Shown here: piece after piece, positions 11,624-23,316 of the stretch
How the letters are laid out: the number at the start of each line of letters is the position of its first letter
Position numbering within the stretch: the stretch's first letter is position 1
NCBI GenBank assembly: GCA_017506865.1
Contig: JAFCMP010000101.1
Coordinates: 496,001-560,000 of the forward strand
Length of the DNA: 64,000 bases
Direction: 5' to 3'
Source of the DNA: Tribonema minus
Lineage: Eukaryota; Sar; Xanthophyceae; Tribonematales; Tribonemataceae
Program-made: the position numbers and the translations under genes
The notes under the pieces: generated by a model
Seen by the model: the letters and a program-made list of their open reading frames with translations, nothing else
The model's database searches: none
What the model was told of the DNA's origin: nothing

Positions 11624-12290
11624 TCAGTCCACTTTCGCTTGTATTCGGCGGCAGCGCAGCCCCAAGCCGGGGCGGTTACGAAACCACCGATCTTCCGGGG
11701 TCCTCGAAACTGTCTCCAATTTGCGGCCCCAATTTTGCCGTGATGAGTTCCCGGATGACGCGGGAAGCGCCTCTGCTGCGCAGCACCTCTCGTAGCGATG
11801 AGATACTACGTCAACAAATCTGTTCGCACATCGTTGCGCTACACCAGATCGGGTGTGGGCTGTCTTCCACGAGAGAAGGTGTTGGCGGCGAAAGCGATGG
11901 TAGAACACGCAGGCGCATACCAACGCCATCTGATGCCAATGCAGAAGCCTGCCGCCCACGAGGCAAGCTGGCCGCCGAGGAAACTGCCATGATTTGCCGC
12001 CTGCCTGGAAAGGGACGCAGGTCAATGCCAGCAGAGGAAGCAACAAAATCATGAGGTGTTTGCTCGGTGTGCGTGGAATCGTGCACCCAAATGCGTTCTG
12101 GCAGACAAGGTTTTCTGAAATAGCAAGTCTGATAATTCAGCCAGTCTGATTATGATGCTGAGACAAGGTTTTCTGAAATAGCAAGTCTGATATAATTCAG
12201 CCAGTCTGATTATGATGCTGAATCTTGACTGTTCTCTCTGGTGCACACACACGGGCCGTATGGCGAGTCAGCAATTGGTGTTAGATCAGA
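11624..12290. other. Intergenic region upstream of the kinase gene
   Basis: No gene is supported; the stretch presumably holds the kinase promoter. Positions 12104-12221 contain a 57-bp direct tandem repeat (units start near 12104 and 12161, each with the word ggttttctgaaatagcaagt). Confidence 0.5.
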
Positions 12291-12298
12291 GTACTTAC

Positions 12299-13164
12299 GT
12301 GCCGCCCGCTGCCAATGACCGCCCGGGTGCGGCGCCCATGTCCAGTATGGCAGCAGCCACGATGATTTTGGTTGCGATCTTTATAGACGGGTGGGGCATA
12401 CAGGGCGAGGTGTGCCCATGGCGGTGCAGTGACGTGAGCCCCACCTCCACGCATGCGATCAGCTGCCCCAGCCAGCACATACGGGGGCACAACGCGACAC
12501 ACACTGCCCAAAAGCGGTGCCTACAGCGCATCTTGAGACAGCACCATGTCTCTATTGTCTGCAATGAGGACGCTAGTGTCTTCAAGGTACCGGGGTATCG
12601 GGCGGACACAGTCATTGACCCAGGGTGTCTGCACTTTAGCAGTGCATACCGTAACAAGGGAATAGTGGTAGACACAAGTGTGCGCGCGCCCACAGCGAGC
12701 TCGTACCTGACAGGCAAAACAAATGCCTCGAACACGGACGGCTATGCTGCTGGGGTGGGGGAGGAAGCGAAGGTCAAGCACCACACCGGCACCTTGACGT
12801 CATCTTGGGCTTTTGTGCCATTCGTGCAGGAGTCGTACGGACGGCTGGGCAAGCAGACAAGCCTTTTTGTTAAGGAGTTGGCAATGCACTCAGCACTGTG
12901 CTCAGGGGGGGTAAGGCAGATGTGTTACGCAAGGCCGGGTTAGCTAAGCGTCAGATCCACATTGAGCTGAGCATATTGCTGGCGCGGGAGTTGGCGGAGC
13001 GCGTCATGGCATACACACGTGGAGCGCGAATGCTGGGCTGTGTTGCGGCGCCGGTATCCAAACTCCTAGGGCACAGCGCAGACTAGGCTGCTGCGTTGAC
13101 GCAAGCTTTTCGATTGCATAGGCAACCCGGCCTCCCTTGGGCCTTTATAAACACAAGTCCATAC
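12299..13164 (+). mobile_element. 5'-truncated LINE encoding a Zn-knuckle and restriction-like endonuclease C-terminus (copy 1)
   Basis: An 866-bp non-LTR retrotransposon fragment is flanked by the 8-bp direct repeat GTACTTAC (12291-12298 and 13165-13172). Its reading frame carries a Cys/His cluster (CPWRC ... HAISC ... H) followed by a PD-(D/E)XK-like core (RADTVIDPG ... VVDTSVRAP), then FVPFVQESYGRLGK. This order matches the C-terminus of LINEs that use a restriction-like endonuclease. A G-run near 12905 shifts the frame, and the ORF resumes to a stop at 13084-13086 (GHSAD). The 3' UTR ends TATAAA plus an ACAAGTCCATAC tail, with no poly(A). It is about 98% identical to the copy at 59985-60633 over the stretch compared, so both are young. 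Family naming is by motif only. Confidence 0.75.
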
Positions 13165-13172
13165 GTACTTAC

Positions 13173-15079
13173 TGCTTGCATTTATGGTGCGGCCCCATGT
13201 ACAGATACAGCAGCCGGCGCTCTCCCTCATCAAAACGCATCTTTCATCTGGCGTAAAAACATTGCACAAACCTATACTTGTCAACCTCGCTTTGAGGAAA
13301 AAATGTTATGGCCTGGGTGCAGATTAGGTCTTGTCAGAAAGCAAGAGTGTGACGTTGACCTGAAGATACGGGGTCACGCAGAGGCTCAGACTCTGAGAGA
13401 GACATCTCTCTGTGAGCATCCCTGGCCAAGCATCTCTCATCCTGCTGGTCTGTGCGCTGACTGCTGTGCTTCTGGTGTCTTTCATCTCCCAATTCAATAT
13501 ATGGCTTCACACCATCTTGCATTGTGTGTCTCTAGCTTGTTTGATCTAGATCTCATGGCAGGTGTAGGCAAGACAGAGACATGTGCTTGACGTATGCTAC
13601 CTTTCGCTCCCCTCAGTGCGTGTAAACTGCACACATTTGTGCGGCCGTAAGTTGATTTCGCGTAGATGGTCAAAGTGAAGGAGGTGCTCTCATGAACCGG
13701 ATTACGACAGTGTCCGAGGATTCGTACTTCCTAAAAGGGTAGTAATGCACATGCGACATCTGGAAGGCACTCTGACTTGGCCTCTCAGAGTCAATCTGAG
13801 GCTTCATATTGGCTAATGCAATGTCAGCAGAATGCGTCTTGGTGGACTGAGGAAGGGCACGCCAAGGGCCCCGCCCCCGACCCATCAATGCACATGCACG
13901 AAAGTTCGGCACAAGTAAAGTGCAGCTTGTCAACTGCACGCAAACAGTGAGGAACCTCCACGGGGCTTGGAATGGCAAACCACCCAGTAGAGTAAGCGTC
14001 GGCAAAAAGACTGCATGATGTAGCGATGTTTTCAGCATGACACGAGACCGCAACATCTTTGAAAAGACGCGGCATACGACAAGATCTGTGTGCGCATGTG
14101 CTATCTATTACCATGTGATGTGATACTTCACAACCCTGTGTGATGCACAAACGCCCGATGCTGTGTTGTCCAGACACAATGTTGAGGACTGCAGTTGCAT
14201 ACGCGAGACTCACCACGGTCATGACATACCACCAGCGGCGAACAAAAGCACGGCAGGCGCGCTTGCCATCGTACTTCAACTGGTGTAACAACCCGCGACT
14301 GCAACTTCAGCTTTTAAAAAAAGTACGTCCCGAGGGGACCGCGCAAGAATGTCTGCTGCAACAGTGCCACCGCACTGCTGGAGCACTGTTATCCGCTGCA
14401 CCCTTGACAGTTGCAGGGCTCAAGGCGGCATCGCTCTTGCACACGCGCCGCGCACATGAGCGCACATGGCCACATGGACATGGATGGGGGGGGGATATCC
14501 GCCTGCACTTTCTAATGGCTGCCTAAGCGCGCCTACGACCGCAGACAGTTGCGGCAGCTGCAAACGTGTTGTTGCTCCCGGCAACCTCCCCTCTTCTCAG
14601 CCAAAAGACCTTGAAGTGCTGGGGAGCAAGGGATCCACACTGCCCACACGCTGTCCATCGCCGCAGCAGCAAACGTTGCCGCCCCCACCACTGCCCTGCG
14701 CGTTGCATGCAGCGCAGCTGTTGGGCATTGCGACGCTGTAAGGCTCATGCTGCACAGCGCGGTGGCGGAGCGGAAAGTGGGGGAAGTTGATGCAAGATGT
14801 TGCCGTACGCAGACGTCTGTGCACCCCCCCCAACGCTTGCCGCGCCACGGCCCTCCCCCCCCCCTCCCCCGGCCCGCAACACGAACGTGCATCCTGTTCA
14901 GCATGCACCCCATGAACTGCGCGGCCGTCGGGCACAGCGACGAACCCCAGCGCTCCCTTCGGCAGGTCAAGAATGATTGCAGGAGGGGTAGCGCACATGG
15001 AGCGGCGAGTTGACGGCGCTGTGTACCGCCGCCTCCTCGCTCATCCGCCTCCGCAGCAGCAGCGCGCCATGACGTGCAC
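13173..15079. other. Intergenic region between the LINE and the unknown seven-exon gene
   Basis: Apart from some short open frames I see no gene with conserved motifs or convincing splice sites. GC content rises sharply beyond about 14.5 kb. Confidence 0.45.
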
Positions 15080-15380
15080 AGATTGGGGCAGCAGCAGCCG
15101 CGAGCAGGCGGCAGGGGCAGTGGACCGTGCAGCGCCGCCGCGCGCGTAGCACAGAAGCTGCGCCGCCGCCGCTGCCGCCGCTCATGTGTCGCCCCCGCCC
15201 CACAGAGCAGGCGGCAGCGGCAGTGGAGCACGCAGCGCCGCCGCTGCCGCCGCCGCTTCATGCGTCACCCCCGCGCCACACAACAGGCGGCAGCAGCAGT
15301 GGACCACACAGCGCCGCCGGGCGCAGCGCAGCGCCGCCGCTGCCGCCGCCGCCGCCGCTTCATGCGTCGCCCGCGCCCCA
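15080..15380 (-). repeat. Tandem repeat of the 3' end of the unknown gene's last exon
   Basis: Roughly 100-bp units repeat three to four times. Each contains a Cys/Gly-rich stretch and a stop in the context GACGCATGA or GACACATGA, matching the end of the terminal exon of the adjacent gene (stop at 15360-15362). The duplications lie downstream of the stop, so they would be in the 3' UTR. The composition is very GC-rich, and the large overlapping open frames here are a compositional effect. Confidence 0.7.
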
Positions 15381-18300
15381 CAGCGCGCCTGCCGTCGCGC
15401 GGTCGCGCGCCTCTGCGGCGCCGCTCTGCCCCAGCTGCGCGCGCGCCATGGCGACGCGCGCGCTGTGCCGCGCCGCCGCGAACGTCGCCGCGAGCGCGCG
15501 GTTGCGCCACGCGCGCAGCAGCGGCTCTGCGGCGCACGCGGCGTCGCGCGAGCGCGGCTGCGCGGCGGCGGCGAGCGCCTCGTCGATTTGCGCGAGCGTG
15601 AGGCCGGGCGCGGCGCCGTCCGCAACGGCCGCGCGCTCCGCCTGCGCGCGCGTGAAGAGGCCCTGCGCGGCGGCGGCGGCGGCAGGGAGGAGGGGGTATG
15701 TCAGTTGATGTGGTAGAGGGCACCATGTAAGACTCTTGTGGCATATACACGACCGTTGAAGAGCTGGCGGTATGAAACAACCGTGACGGCGTGAGCCATG
15801 TGAGAATATGCACGGCATATACAGGACCGTTGAAAAGCCGGCAGTCTGAGACGGCCACGATGGCGCGCGCAGCCTGTGCGCCGCATGCAGACCGATCACA
15901 TCCTCAACTTTTGAGTTCAACGGCACTCGTTACGCGGCGCGCGGCGGCGGCGCGCTTCTTGCGGGCACAAAGAGGCCCTGCGTGCCGCCGACCGCGGCGG
16001 CAGCGGCGACGAAGAAGAGCGGTATGTGGCGCCCAGGCAATGTAATTAATCGTCAGATGCATGGCGCAGACTACATAGAAGGCGTGAGGTGTGGCATACG
16101 TGGTACGCGAGCGCAAAGTTCGGCCAACACCCGGGGTAACATTGGCACGCAGAATTGCAGTTGTGGTTTGCGCTGCACAGAGGCATGCGTGCTGGAGTGG
16201 TCGGGCGGAGAGGTGGCAGTTTTTAAGATTGCCACAATCACACATGTAAGCGTGAAAGTCGCTCACCTCACGTTGGTCTGCAGCCAAAGACTACAAGATA
16301 CGTGCCAGCTAGCCTGATATCAGGAGGTCAGCGTTGCTGAACACCAGCTTGCGCACAGGGAGCCGACAAAGAGCTCGGGATCCCACGCTTGCTCGCCATG
16401 AACTGCGCACATGTTTCACTTGGCTGAGAGCGCTTAGCTCAACTTCGTGCCAGAGATGGACGCCCAAGCAGACACAAGGCTCGCGCCCTAGTGCATGTGC
16501 ATGAAGAAGTGATCATTGAGAACCAGGAGACAAACATGGAACAGCCATGTGCGTCGGTGCCCAACAGGAACCAATATCAGCTCGTTCGCTACCGCACATG
16601 TGTAGAAAGTGAAGTTTACGTTGTTTCTGCAGGCAGTCCACGTCGCAACTTCAAGTCTGCTTGGGTGGCAAACTTCAAGTCCACAGCGCTCACCTGCAGG
16701 CCGTCCCACACCTCCTCGGAGTAGCCCACGGCGTTCATGGCTTCTATGACTTGCGGAATCTCCACGTCGTTAAGGTGGTCAAGCTGCAGCAGGAGCGACG
16801 GGACCGGAGCGTCACCTTCAGTTGCACTTCACACAGCTTGAGTTGAAGGTGATGTATGCAAGTTGCTGGTTGTACACGTGTTTCATGCTGCTCCATCACT
16901 GTAAAAGACAGTCATCTGTATCTAGAGGCGTGACTTTGAATGCAAGGAGCTTGTTCTACAGAGATCGCTGCGTGCCCTGGACACTCTCTGCACAGCCGTT
17001 ACAACACCTACTGCCATCGTCAGTGCGCCAACACGTGTGCTGCCATGGCGGCTGAAGTCACACGCACTCGGCCAAAGGCAATTTAAACAATAAATACGCT
17101 GCGCGGAGTCTATTGCAGCAGCCGCTGCTGCCATTGCTCTTGTGTAACTGGTGCTCGCTGCCGCACGGTGACGGCATCGGTGCACATTTCTAGGGCGGCT
17201 GAGCCTTCAGCGCAGATCCTGCCATACCCCGCTGCATCTTGAGTGCCCCTCAGCAGCTGCGCAACGATAATTTTGCGCAAAACCGAGTTGGTCACCATAC
17301 CCCCCCCCCCCCCCCCCCCCATGACGTCGTGCAGCCTTCAAGCATGCACTCGTTGTTTTCAACGTGACCACACGCTGCATCAGACAGCTGCCTGGCTCTC
17401 AACGACTCTGACTCTGTTGAATGCCTCATAATGGCCTCCAAGTCACCGCGCTCGCTCAGCCGCTGCCGTCATTACTGTCCACCACTCGCCACAGTGGGCC
17501 GTGTGAACCCAAGACGCATAGCCCAAACCCACGATACTCGCCAAGTCAGACTCCGAGTCGGACTCTCACCTCCGCGCCCGTGGCCGCCTGCACGCGGCGG
17601 TACGCGTCGTTCGCGCGCTGCATGAGCTGCATGGGCACCGCGTCGCACTCCGACAGCAGCTGCAGCGCCAGCGTGCACGTCACCTGTCGCGTGCACAATT
17701 AGGGCTAGGGTTAGGGTTGAGGTGAGGGTGAGGGTCAGGACCTGCAGTGCTCAGCGAGCAAGACAAGTAAGGAAAAAGAACGGGGCTGCGAGGGCGGGCA
17801 GATGGATGGCTACCTAGACTCACCTGTCGCGTGCGCACAAGGCAAGGGGGGGGGCGCGGCATGCCTAGGGTTAGGGTTAGGGTTAAGGGTAGGGTTGGGG
17901 CCGCGGCATGTTTAGGGTTGGGGTTAGGGTTAGGGATCACCGGCGGTGCTGCCACGCGAGGAGAGCCGTGCACAGTGAGAGAGAGAGTGCCGTATTGCAG
18001 AGCGCTGCTGCATCAGCTGCAGCATATCAGCTGCGGCTTGTGCGCGAGGGAACCCCTGCGAGAGAAGCGCCATGTGCAGAACAGCGTGCACGTCACCTGC
18101 CGTGCTCGGCGCACCGCACAAAGAGCGGGGCTCTGAGCGCGCGCAGATGGCTACCTAGACTGAAACAGAGACCAGGAACTTGTGCATCCCCTTTGTGGTG
18201 TTCTGTTAGGATATGGCGTGTTGAAGTCGGTCATGCGTGCTTGGTGCGCAGGCGCGCGCGCTTGTAAGCTGGTCGTGCAAGCATGAGTGACGCCGCAGTC

Positions 18301-21300
18301 TTGATGATCAAGCGAGCTCTACAGAGATGCAAAGACACGCACAAGCAGTTCTTGAAGCTGGCGACCGTTACGGCACTGTGTGTTGGCGTGTGACAACATG
18401 CCTCCCTGCTGCGTTGCAGGTGAGGATCTGCGGGCGGCGGTTCTGTTATGCAACAAATACCATAGACAGCGTTGCGACAAGACACCGTGAGCACTCAATT
18501 GCAACAAGCCCTTGCAGGCGGCAGATACCCTACCTACCGCATGGCGCGCAGCAGTGCTCAACAGCGCGTCACACACGCGCGCTGCTGTGGCGCACCAGCG
18601 TTTGCAACGTTACCTTGGCAAAGATGGGCTGCGCGGGCGTCGTTTTAGCGGGCACCCACTGGTCCTTCACCCAGCCCAGCACCTGCGCGCGGGCAAGCAC
18701 ACGGGACATCAATGCGTCAAGGGGGGCTTCGCGCAAACCGTAGACCTGATTCTGACTCTAGCTCCGACTTTGCCAACGCTGTGCCTCAGCATATGCAGCA
18801 GCAGCAGCAGCAGCAGCAGTGCTCAGAAGCAATCTATGGACCCTCACGTGGCCAGTGACGGTACCAAACGGCCTGCGCGTACTGCACGTGTACGGCATGT
18901 GTACTTCAGTATGCCTGCATCTGGCAGCCAGCAGAGCCGACTGTGTCCCTGTGTGTGTGAGCATCAACTTGGGCTTCACGACAGAGCTCAGCCCCAGTAA
19001 AGGCGGCTCCTTGCAGAATGCCAGTGCCGTCACTAGAGTTTAGGTACATCAGAAGGCATCGCATTATACAATCACTGCACTATACAGCAGGCACTGCAGC
19101 AGGCGCCAGTAATGATTATGGAAACGTCTAACAAGATCGTAGAGCTCTGGGTGACAAAGTTTGGTTAGCCGCCAGTGGCTTCCACCTATAACCGTGGTTG
19201 CCGCTGCAATCGGCCACGAGTCAAACAGTGCCACCATATCCACAGGAGCTGAAAAAAATTCTGTGTGCAAGTTTTTTAGCATTCGAGGCATGGGTGTTCA
19301 GTATAGAATTTCCGTGTTTTCTCACCTCTTGCATCAGACAAGGGTCGTCACACAGGTCGCGCTCGATGATGTCTAGATCCTGCTGCTCCATCGCCGAAAC
19401 CTGGTGGTGCACAGGGCCATAACACCACACAACAAAGAGGCAAAGGTTAAGTTGAAGTCTGAGCATCACACAGCAGTGATTGAAGACCACACGGCAGCGC
19501 CAATAATAGCATTGAACATGGCGGCGGGACTCAGACCTGTCCAGACGGACTGGCAACACAGCGGCTGCTGCCGCACAACGGAAGAGCGGATAGAATCCTT
19601 TGTGAAACGTGTTGTTGTTTGAAGTCTAAGACTTCAAGTCACAGGTGAGGCGCTGACGAACAAGGCCCAACGCCCGCGCTACAAAGCCAAACATAGCAAA
19701 GGTTCATTGGTGAGAATGGCCTGGAGAAACGCCCGGCAGGCCCAGAGGCTGGCATACCATTGCCGTCACATGCTCGAAATATGCTGTGCCGTCAAGTGTA
19801 CAACGAACGATGATGCTCAGAACTTCAAGTTTGAGCTCACACCAGGACACGACTCTTGTGTTCGTGACCATTGCAACCGTAGCCCACAGTATTGGTGCGT
19901 GGGCGCTGCATCGGCACTGCCATGTTAGCATATTTGGTAGCACTGATGCCCCCTCCCCGCCTCCCCACACACAAGTTGACGGTGGACCCCTCAGTGTTGG
20001 CTTAGAAAGATTCGCTGCCAGAGCGGCAGCACGTTGCGTTGCATGCTTCAGCAAGCTTCTCGAGCCGTTCAAACTACTCGTGCCACAGGAATCTTCGGCA
20101 CGGCATTGATAAGAAGGAGCCGCTGTGACCCGATTCACGATACGCTTGCCACATGAATCTACGGCATGATCCTGGAAACAAGAGCGACTGCAATCCGACC
20201 CCTGTAGTTGAGAATTGAAAGACCATGGCCTTGCTGACTGCTACTGTTACTGGGCGTCTGCGGACGCAGCATGCGCTGCCTGTGGCCGCTGCTGCGCAAC
20301 CGGCCCTGCAGTACCCCAGCCTGTGACCCTGCACCTTGGCAACCAGTGACTGACAACAGACTGCGTCTGCAAAATGATCCACGCGCTGCGCACTGCCAGC
20401 GACGCGCCATCAGGATTTGCTGAGCAGCATTCGGCTGCAGGCAGCACACTAACACAAAAGGACGTGGTTGCGCGCTGCCGCTCAACTTGGCCAGCCCTTG
20501 ACACGCACCTCTAATCATTGTAAAGTGTACAGTCACTTTTTTTCATGGCGTGGAGCACCATGCACTACTCAGGCAGCACGGCGCACTGTGGGGAGTCCCG
20601 ACGCAGCTTGCTCGGTCCGCAAGCCCAGGGGCTGCTGACATCGCGCCAGCAGGATTTATCATCACCACCAACACTTGAAGTTAAAAGACTCGAAGTGGGT
20701 GACGTCTCGAGCGCGGCGCCGGCGGCGCACGCACCTTCACCAGCATCCTGGGCAGCAGCTCGCGCTGCGCGTGGAACCCCCACACACAATGAGCTGCAAC
20801 ACTTGAAGTGAGTGACGCCCCGAGTGCGGCAGCGGTGACGCACCTTCACCAGCGTCTTCGGCAGCAGCCGACGCTGCGCGTGGAACCCCATGCACACAAT
20901 GAACTGCGACACTTGAAGTGAGTGACACCCGGAGCGCGGCAGCGGTGACGCACCTTCACCAGCGTCTTGCGCAGCAGCCCGCGCTGCGCGTGGAACCCCA
21001 TGCACACACTTGAAGTTAAAGCACTTGACGTGAGTGACAAAACTGGTGGCGACGCACCTTCACCAGCGTCTTTGGCAGCAGGCCGCGCTGCGCGTGGAAC
21101 CCCATGCAGACGATGAGGTTGCGCGTCCCGCGCATCTCATTGGCCAGGTCGCTGACCTCCCTGTGCGCGCCCGCGGGGAACGTGGGCTGCCCCATGAATA
21201 CCCACACGCTCGCGAGTTCGCTCTCGCCGTCCACCGTCGACACCATCACGAGAGAGTCCCCCGCGAAGGGGGTTTCGCACGGCCCCAGCGCGTCCGCGCG

Positions 21301-22717
21301 CGCGCTCGCCTCCTCGAACTGCGTGCATGTAGCGTTTGGCGAGCGAAGAACGTTTGATGCAATCAGAAGAGAACGCGTGGATGTATTGACCTAGGACTGG
21401 GTGCAGTATTAGGGGTAGTGTGTGTACGAGCAGACGATGGGGTTGTTGGTGAAGTGCGTCATTTGGCGTGGTGTGGGCAGCGCTGTACTGTACTGTACTG
21501 TGCTGTACTGGTGGTGTAGGGCGCCGTGCGGAATATATGACCAGACAAGGCTTCTGACACGCGCTCCGCCTGCTACGTTACTGCTCGTAGGTGAGAAAAG
21601 GAGAACGCTACGGATAGCTCGTGCTAAACAACATGGAGCCTCCGTGTCGCCGCACGTTTGGTTCAAAACCCGTTCATCACCTTCTGCACTACACGCATTC
21701 AAGAGCGCTGTCGCAAGCTGCTGAACCTCTGTGTTGGGCTGCCGGCTGGAGCTGGCCTACCGAATACGTGAGACCTGTCCATACTGAACACCCTTGCCTC
21801 GAACGCTAAAAAGCTTGCACACAGAAGTCTTATCTACTGTGGTTATGGTGGCACTGTTTGACTCGTGGCCAATGACTGCAGCAGCGGCGACCACGGTTAT
21901 TGGTGGAAGGCACTTGTGGCTAACCATCCTTTGTCACTTAGAGCTCAACGATCTTTTTGATTCGTTTTTCATATGACGTAGGCTTGTCAGACGTTAACGA
22001 AGCATTTTGAATTGGCTGCGTACCGCGGAGATCAACGTCTGATTGCGCTTGAACGCTCAAACATCGTGAATAACATCAATGGGATGCCGGCTGGAGCTGG
22101 CCTACCGAACACGTGAGACCTGTCCATACTGAACACCCATGCCTCGAACGCTAAAAAGCTTGCACACAAAAGTCTTTCTTTGACTGGTGGTTATGGTGGC
22201 ACTGTTTGACTCGTGGCCAATGACTGCAGCAGCGGCGACCACGGTTATTGGTGGAAGGCACTTGCGGCTAACCATCCCTTGTCACCTAGAGCTCAACGAT
22301 CTTTTCGATTCGTTTTTCATCAATGAAACACATGAGTTGATGTACATTTTCTTCAGGGTAAATTGTGATTTGCAGAGGAGCTGCGGTGGTGCATGTTGAA
22401 GTTGGCGAATTTGCAGTGAGAGCAACGAAGACGCCCTTTGCGGCAGCAGGGCGGTGCATAAAGCCGCAGAATGCCGCCTTCGTAAACACAACACCAAATC
22501 TCGAACCTCAAATCTCTACTGCAAACCAACACCCCATCATGTGGCATATTGGAGCGCGCGTGCAGCTTACCTTTTCTTGCAGCGCCTTCATCTCCGCAAC
22601 ACGCCTTTCCGGGGGAGGGCGCAGCACGTACTGCCCCTGTTCCACTCTCAGGTACGGCTGTGTGCGGTCGCGCTTGGGCTTGCCCTTGCCACCAGCTTTT
22701 CCTTTCTTTGGAGGCAT
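15360..22717 (-). CDS. Unrecognised protein, seven exons, all introns in phase 0
   Basis: Exons: 22717-22571 (Met), 21318-21058, 19400-19326, 18682-18614, 17683-17570, 16783-16694 and 15662-15360 (TGA). All junctions are GT-AG and every exon is a multiple of three, giving 352 residues. The N-terminus is Lys/Gly-rich and basic (MPPKKGKAGGKGKPKRD). Exon 2 looks like a compact folded domain (VMVSTVDGE ... VWVFMGQPTF ... LIVCMGFHAQRGLLPK). Exons 3 to 6 are helical and acidic. The last exon is Ala/Arg-rich and helical, with no Trp-rich or metal-binding motif. No signal peptide or membrane segment is evident. I do not recognise the family, and extra short exons in the large introns could be missing. 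A resemblance of exon 1 to NUB1 was considered and dropped. The gene carries exon-boundary duplications in intron 2 and after its stop. Confidence 0.6.
17701..17738 (+). repeat. Interstitial telomere-like repeat next to an acceptor
   Basis: TTAGGG-type and GGTGAG-type units begin 16 bases upstream (in transcript sense) of the acceptor of exon 17683-17570, inside the intron. Confidence 0.8.
17865..17935 (+). repeat. Second interstitial (TTAGGG)n block in the same intron
   Basis: Two short runs of TTAGGG/TTGGGG-type units are separated by a GC-rich spacer that is itself repeated (cgcggcatg). They lie in the same intron as the block at 17701-17738. Near 17818-17835 and 18080-18100 are fragments of the neighbouring exon's start (words around cacctgtcgcgtgc), a further sign of local duplication. 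Confidence 0.8.
19125..19312 (-). repeat. Dispersed ~200-bp repeat R1, copy 1 (inverted)
   Basis: This copy is related to 21736-21973 and 22084-22322 (opposite strand) and partly to 29367-29540. It sits in an intron of the unknown seven-exon gene. In its own sense it has an open frame with the words VALFDSWP and ATTVIGG that is conserved among copies, so it may derive from an exon or a transposon ORF. Confidence 0.75.
20727..21110 (-). repeat. Array of duplicated exon ends (cassette-exon-like) in intron 2 of the unknown gene
   Basis: The parental unit is the last ~55 nt of exon 21318-21058 (residues GFHAQRGLLPKTLVK) with donor AAG|GTGCGT. Three further units follow downstream in the transcript at about 20949, 20837 and 20727, spaced about 100-112 bp. 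Two retain the reading frame with GFHAQR-LLPKTLVK. The 20837 unit has, directly before it, an intron-like spacer ending TTCAAGTGTCGCAG (AG acceptor), so it could be spliced in as a 20-codon in-frame cassette. The most distal unit has lost a base and would end early. Confidence 0.85.
21736..22322 (+). repeat. Dispersed repeat R1, two tandem copies
   Basis: Copies at 21736-21973 and 22084-22322 are over 90% identical. Both begin near GCCGGCTGGAGCTGGCC and end near GATTCGTTTTTCAT. They lie in intron 1 of the unknown gene. Both keep the frame containing VALFDSWPMTAAAATTVIGG. Confidence 0.85.
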
Positions 22718-23316
22718 TCCAGCTACTGCGGGAAGCGAGTAGGCGATGGCACAGCAGCAGAACCCCCCAGGACAGCACAGTGCGGCGATATTTTCAAAAA
22801 AGTTTTTCACTTTTCGCCAACTTCAACTCTGTGTTCAACTTGAGGTTTATTCTGAGCTGTGAGGAGGAGGGGGGGGGAGGGATCCTTAATCGATTCCTGA
22901 CAAAGTTCACAAAACAATGGAGAATACTGATGTAGTTGCTTCACCTGACATTTCAGCCAAGTACAGCAAGTGGCTCATCCACGAGTATGTTGCAAAACTG
23001 TCAGATGACACAGGGCACACTGAAGTGTGCACTTCCATAGCAGGCGACAGCAGAGACGACCAAAACCCTAAAGGGTACTCATGTGATTGGAACATCCATT
23101 CTCTGTACAAGTGTGCGTGTGCATCAGCACCAGCCATTGTAACCACATGTACAAACATCCAGAGCGATTTCGTGGCGGTGCCGACGGTCAGTGACAAACG
23201 CCGGCTTCAGGCTGTGCCTGCACGACTGTGCCACTTCGCTTCCGACGAACAACAACACTTCCAGCAGCGCAGGCGGCAGCTCCCTTGACCACACTTCAGC
23301 TCTCTTGACCACACTC

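Noticed and set aside
12212-12298. Extending the LINE ORF upstream to 12212
   Set aside because: The 8-bp direct repeat GTACTTAC at 12291-12298 marks the insertion border, so the open frame before it is chance.
15074-15926. Several long overlapping open frames on both strands
   Set aside because: Extreme GC content removes stop codons; only the minus-strand exon 15662-15360 has splice and phase support.
22571-22717. Exon 1 of the unknown gene as NUB1 (similar TPYL ... RPPPSER pattern)
   Set aside because: The resemblance is limited to about 20 residues, and none of the later exons show NUB1 UBA or other features.
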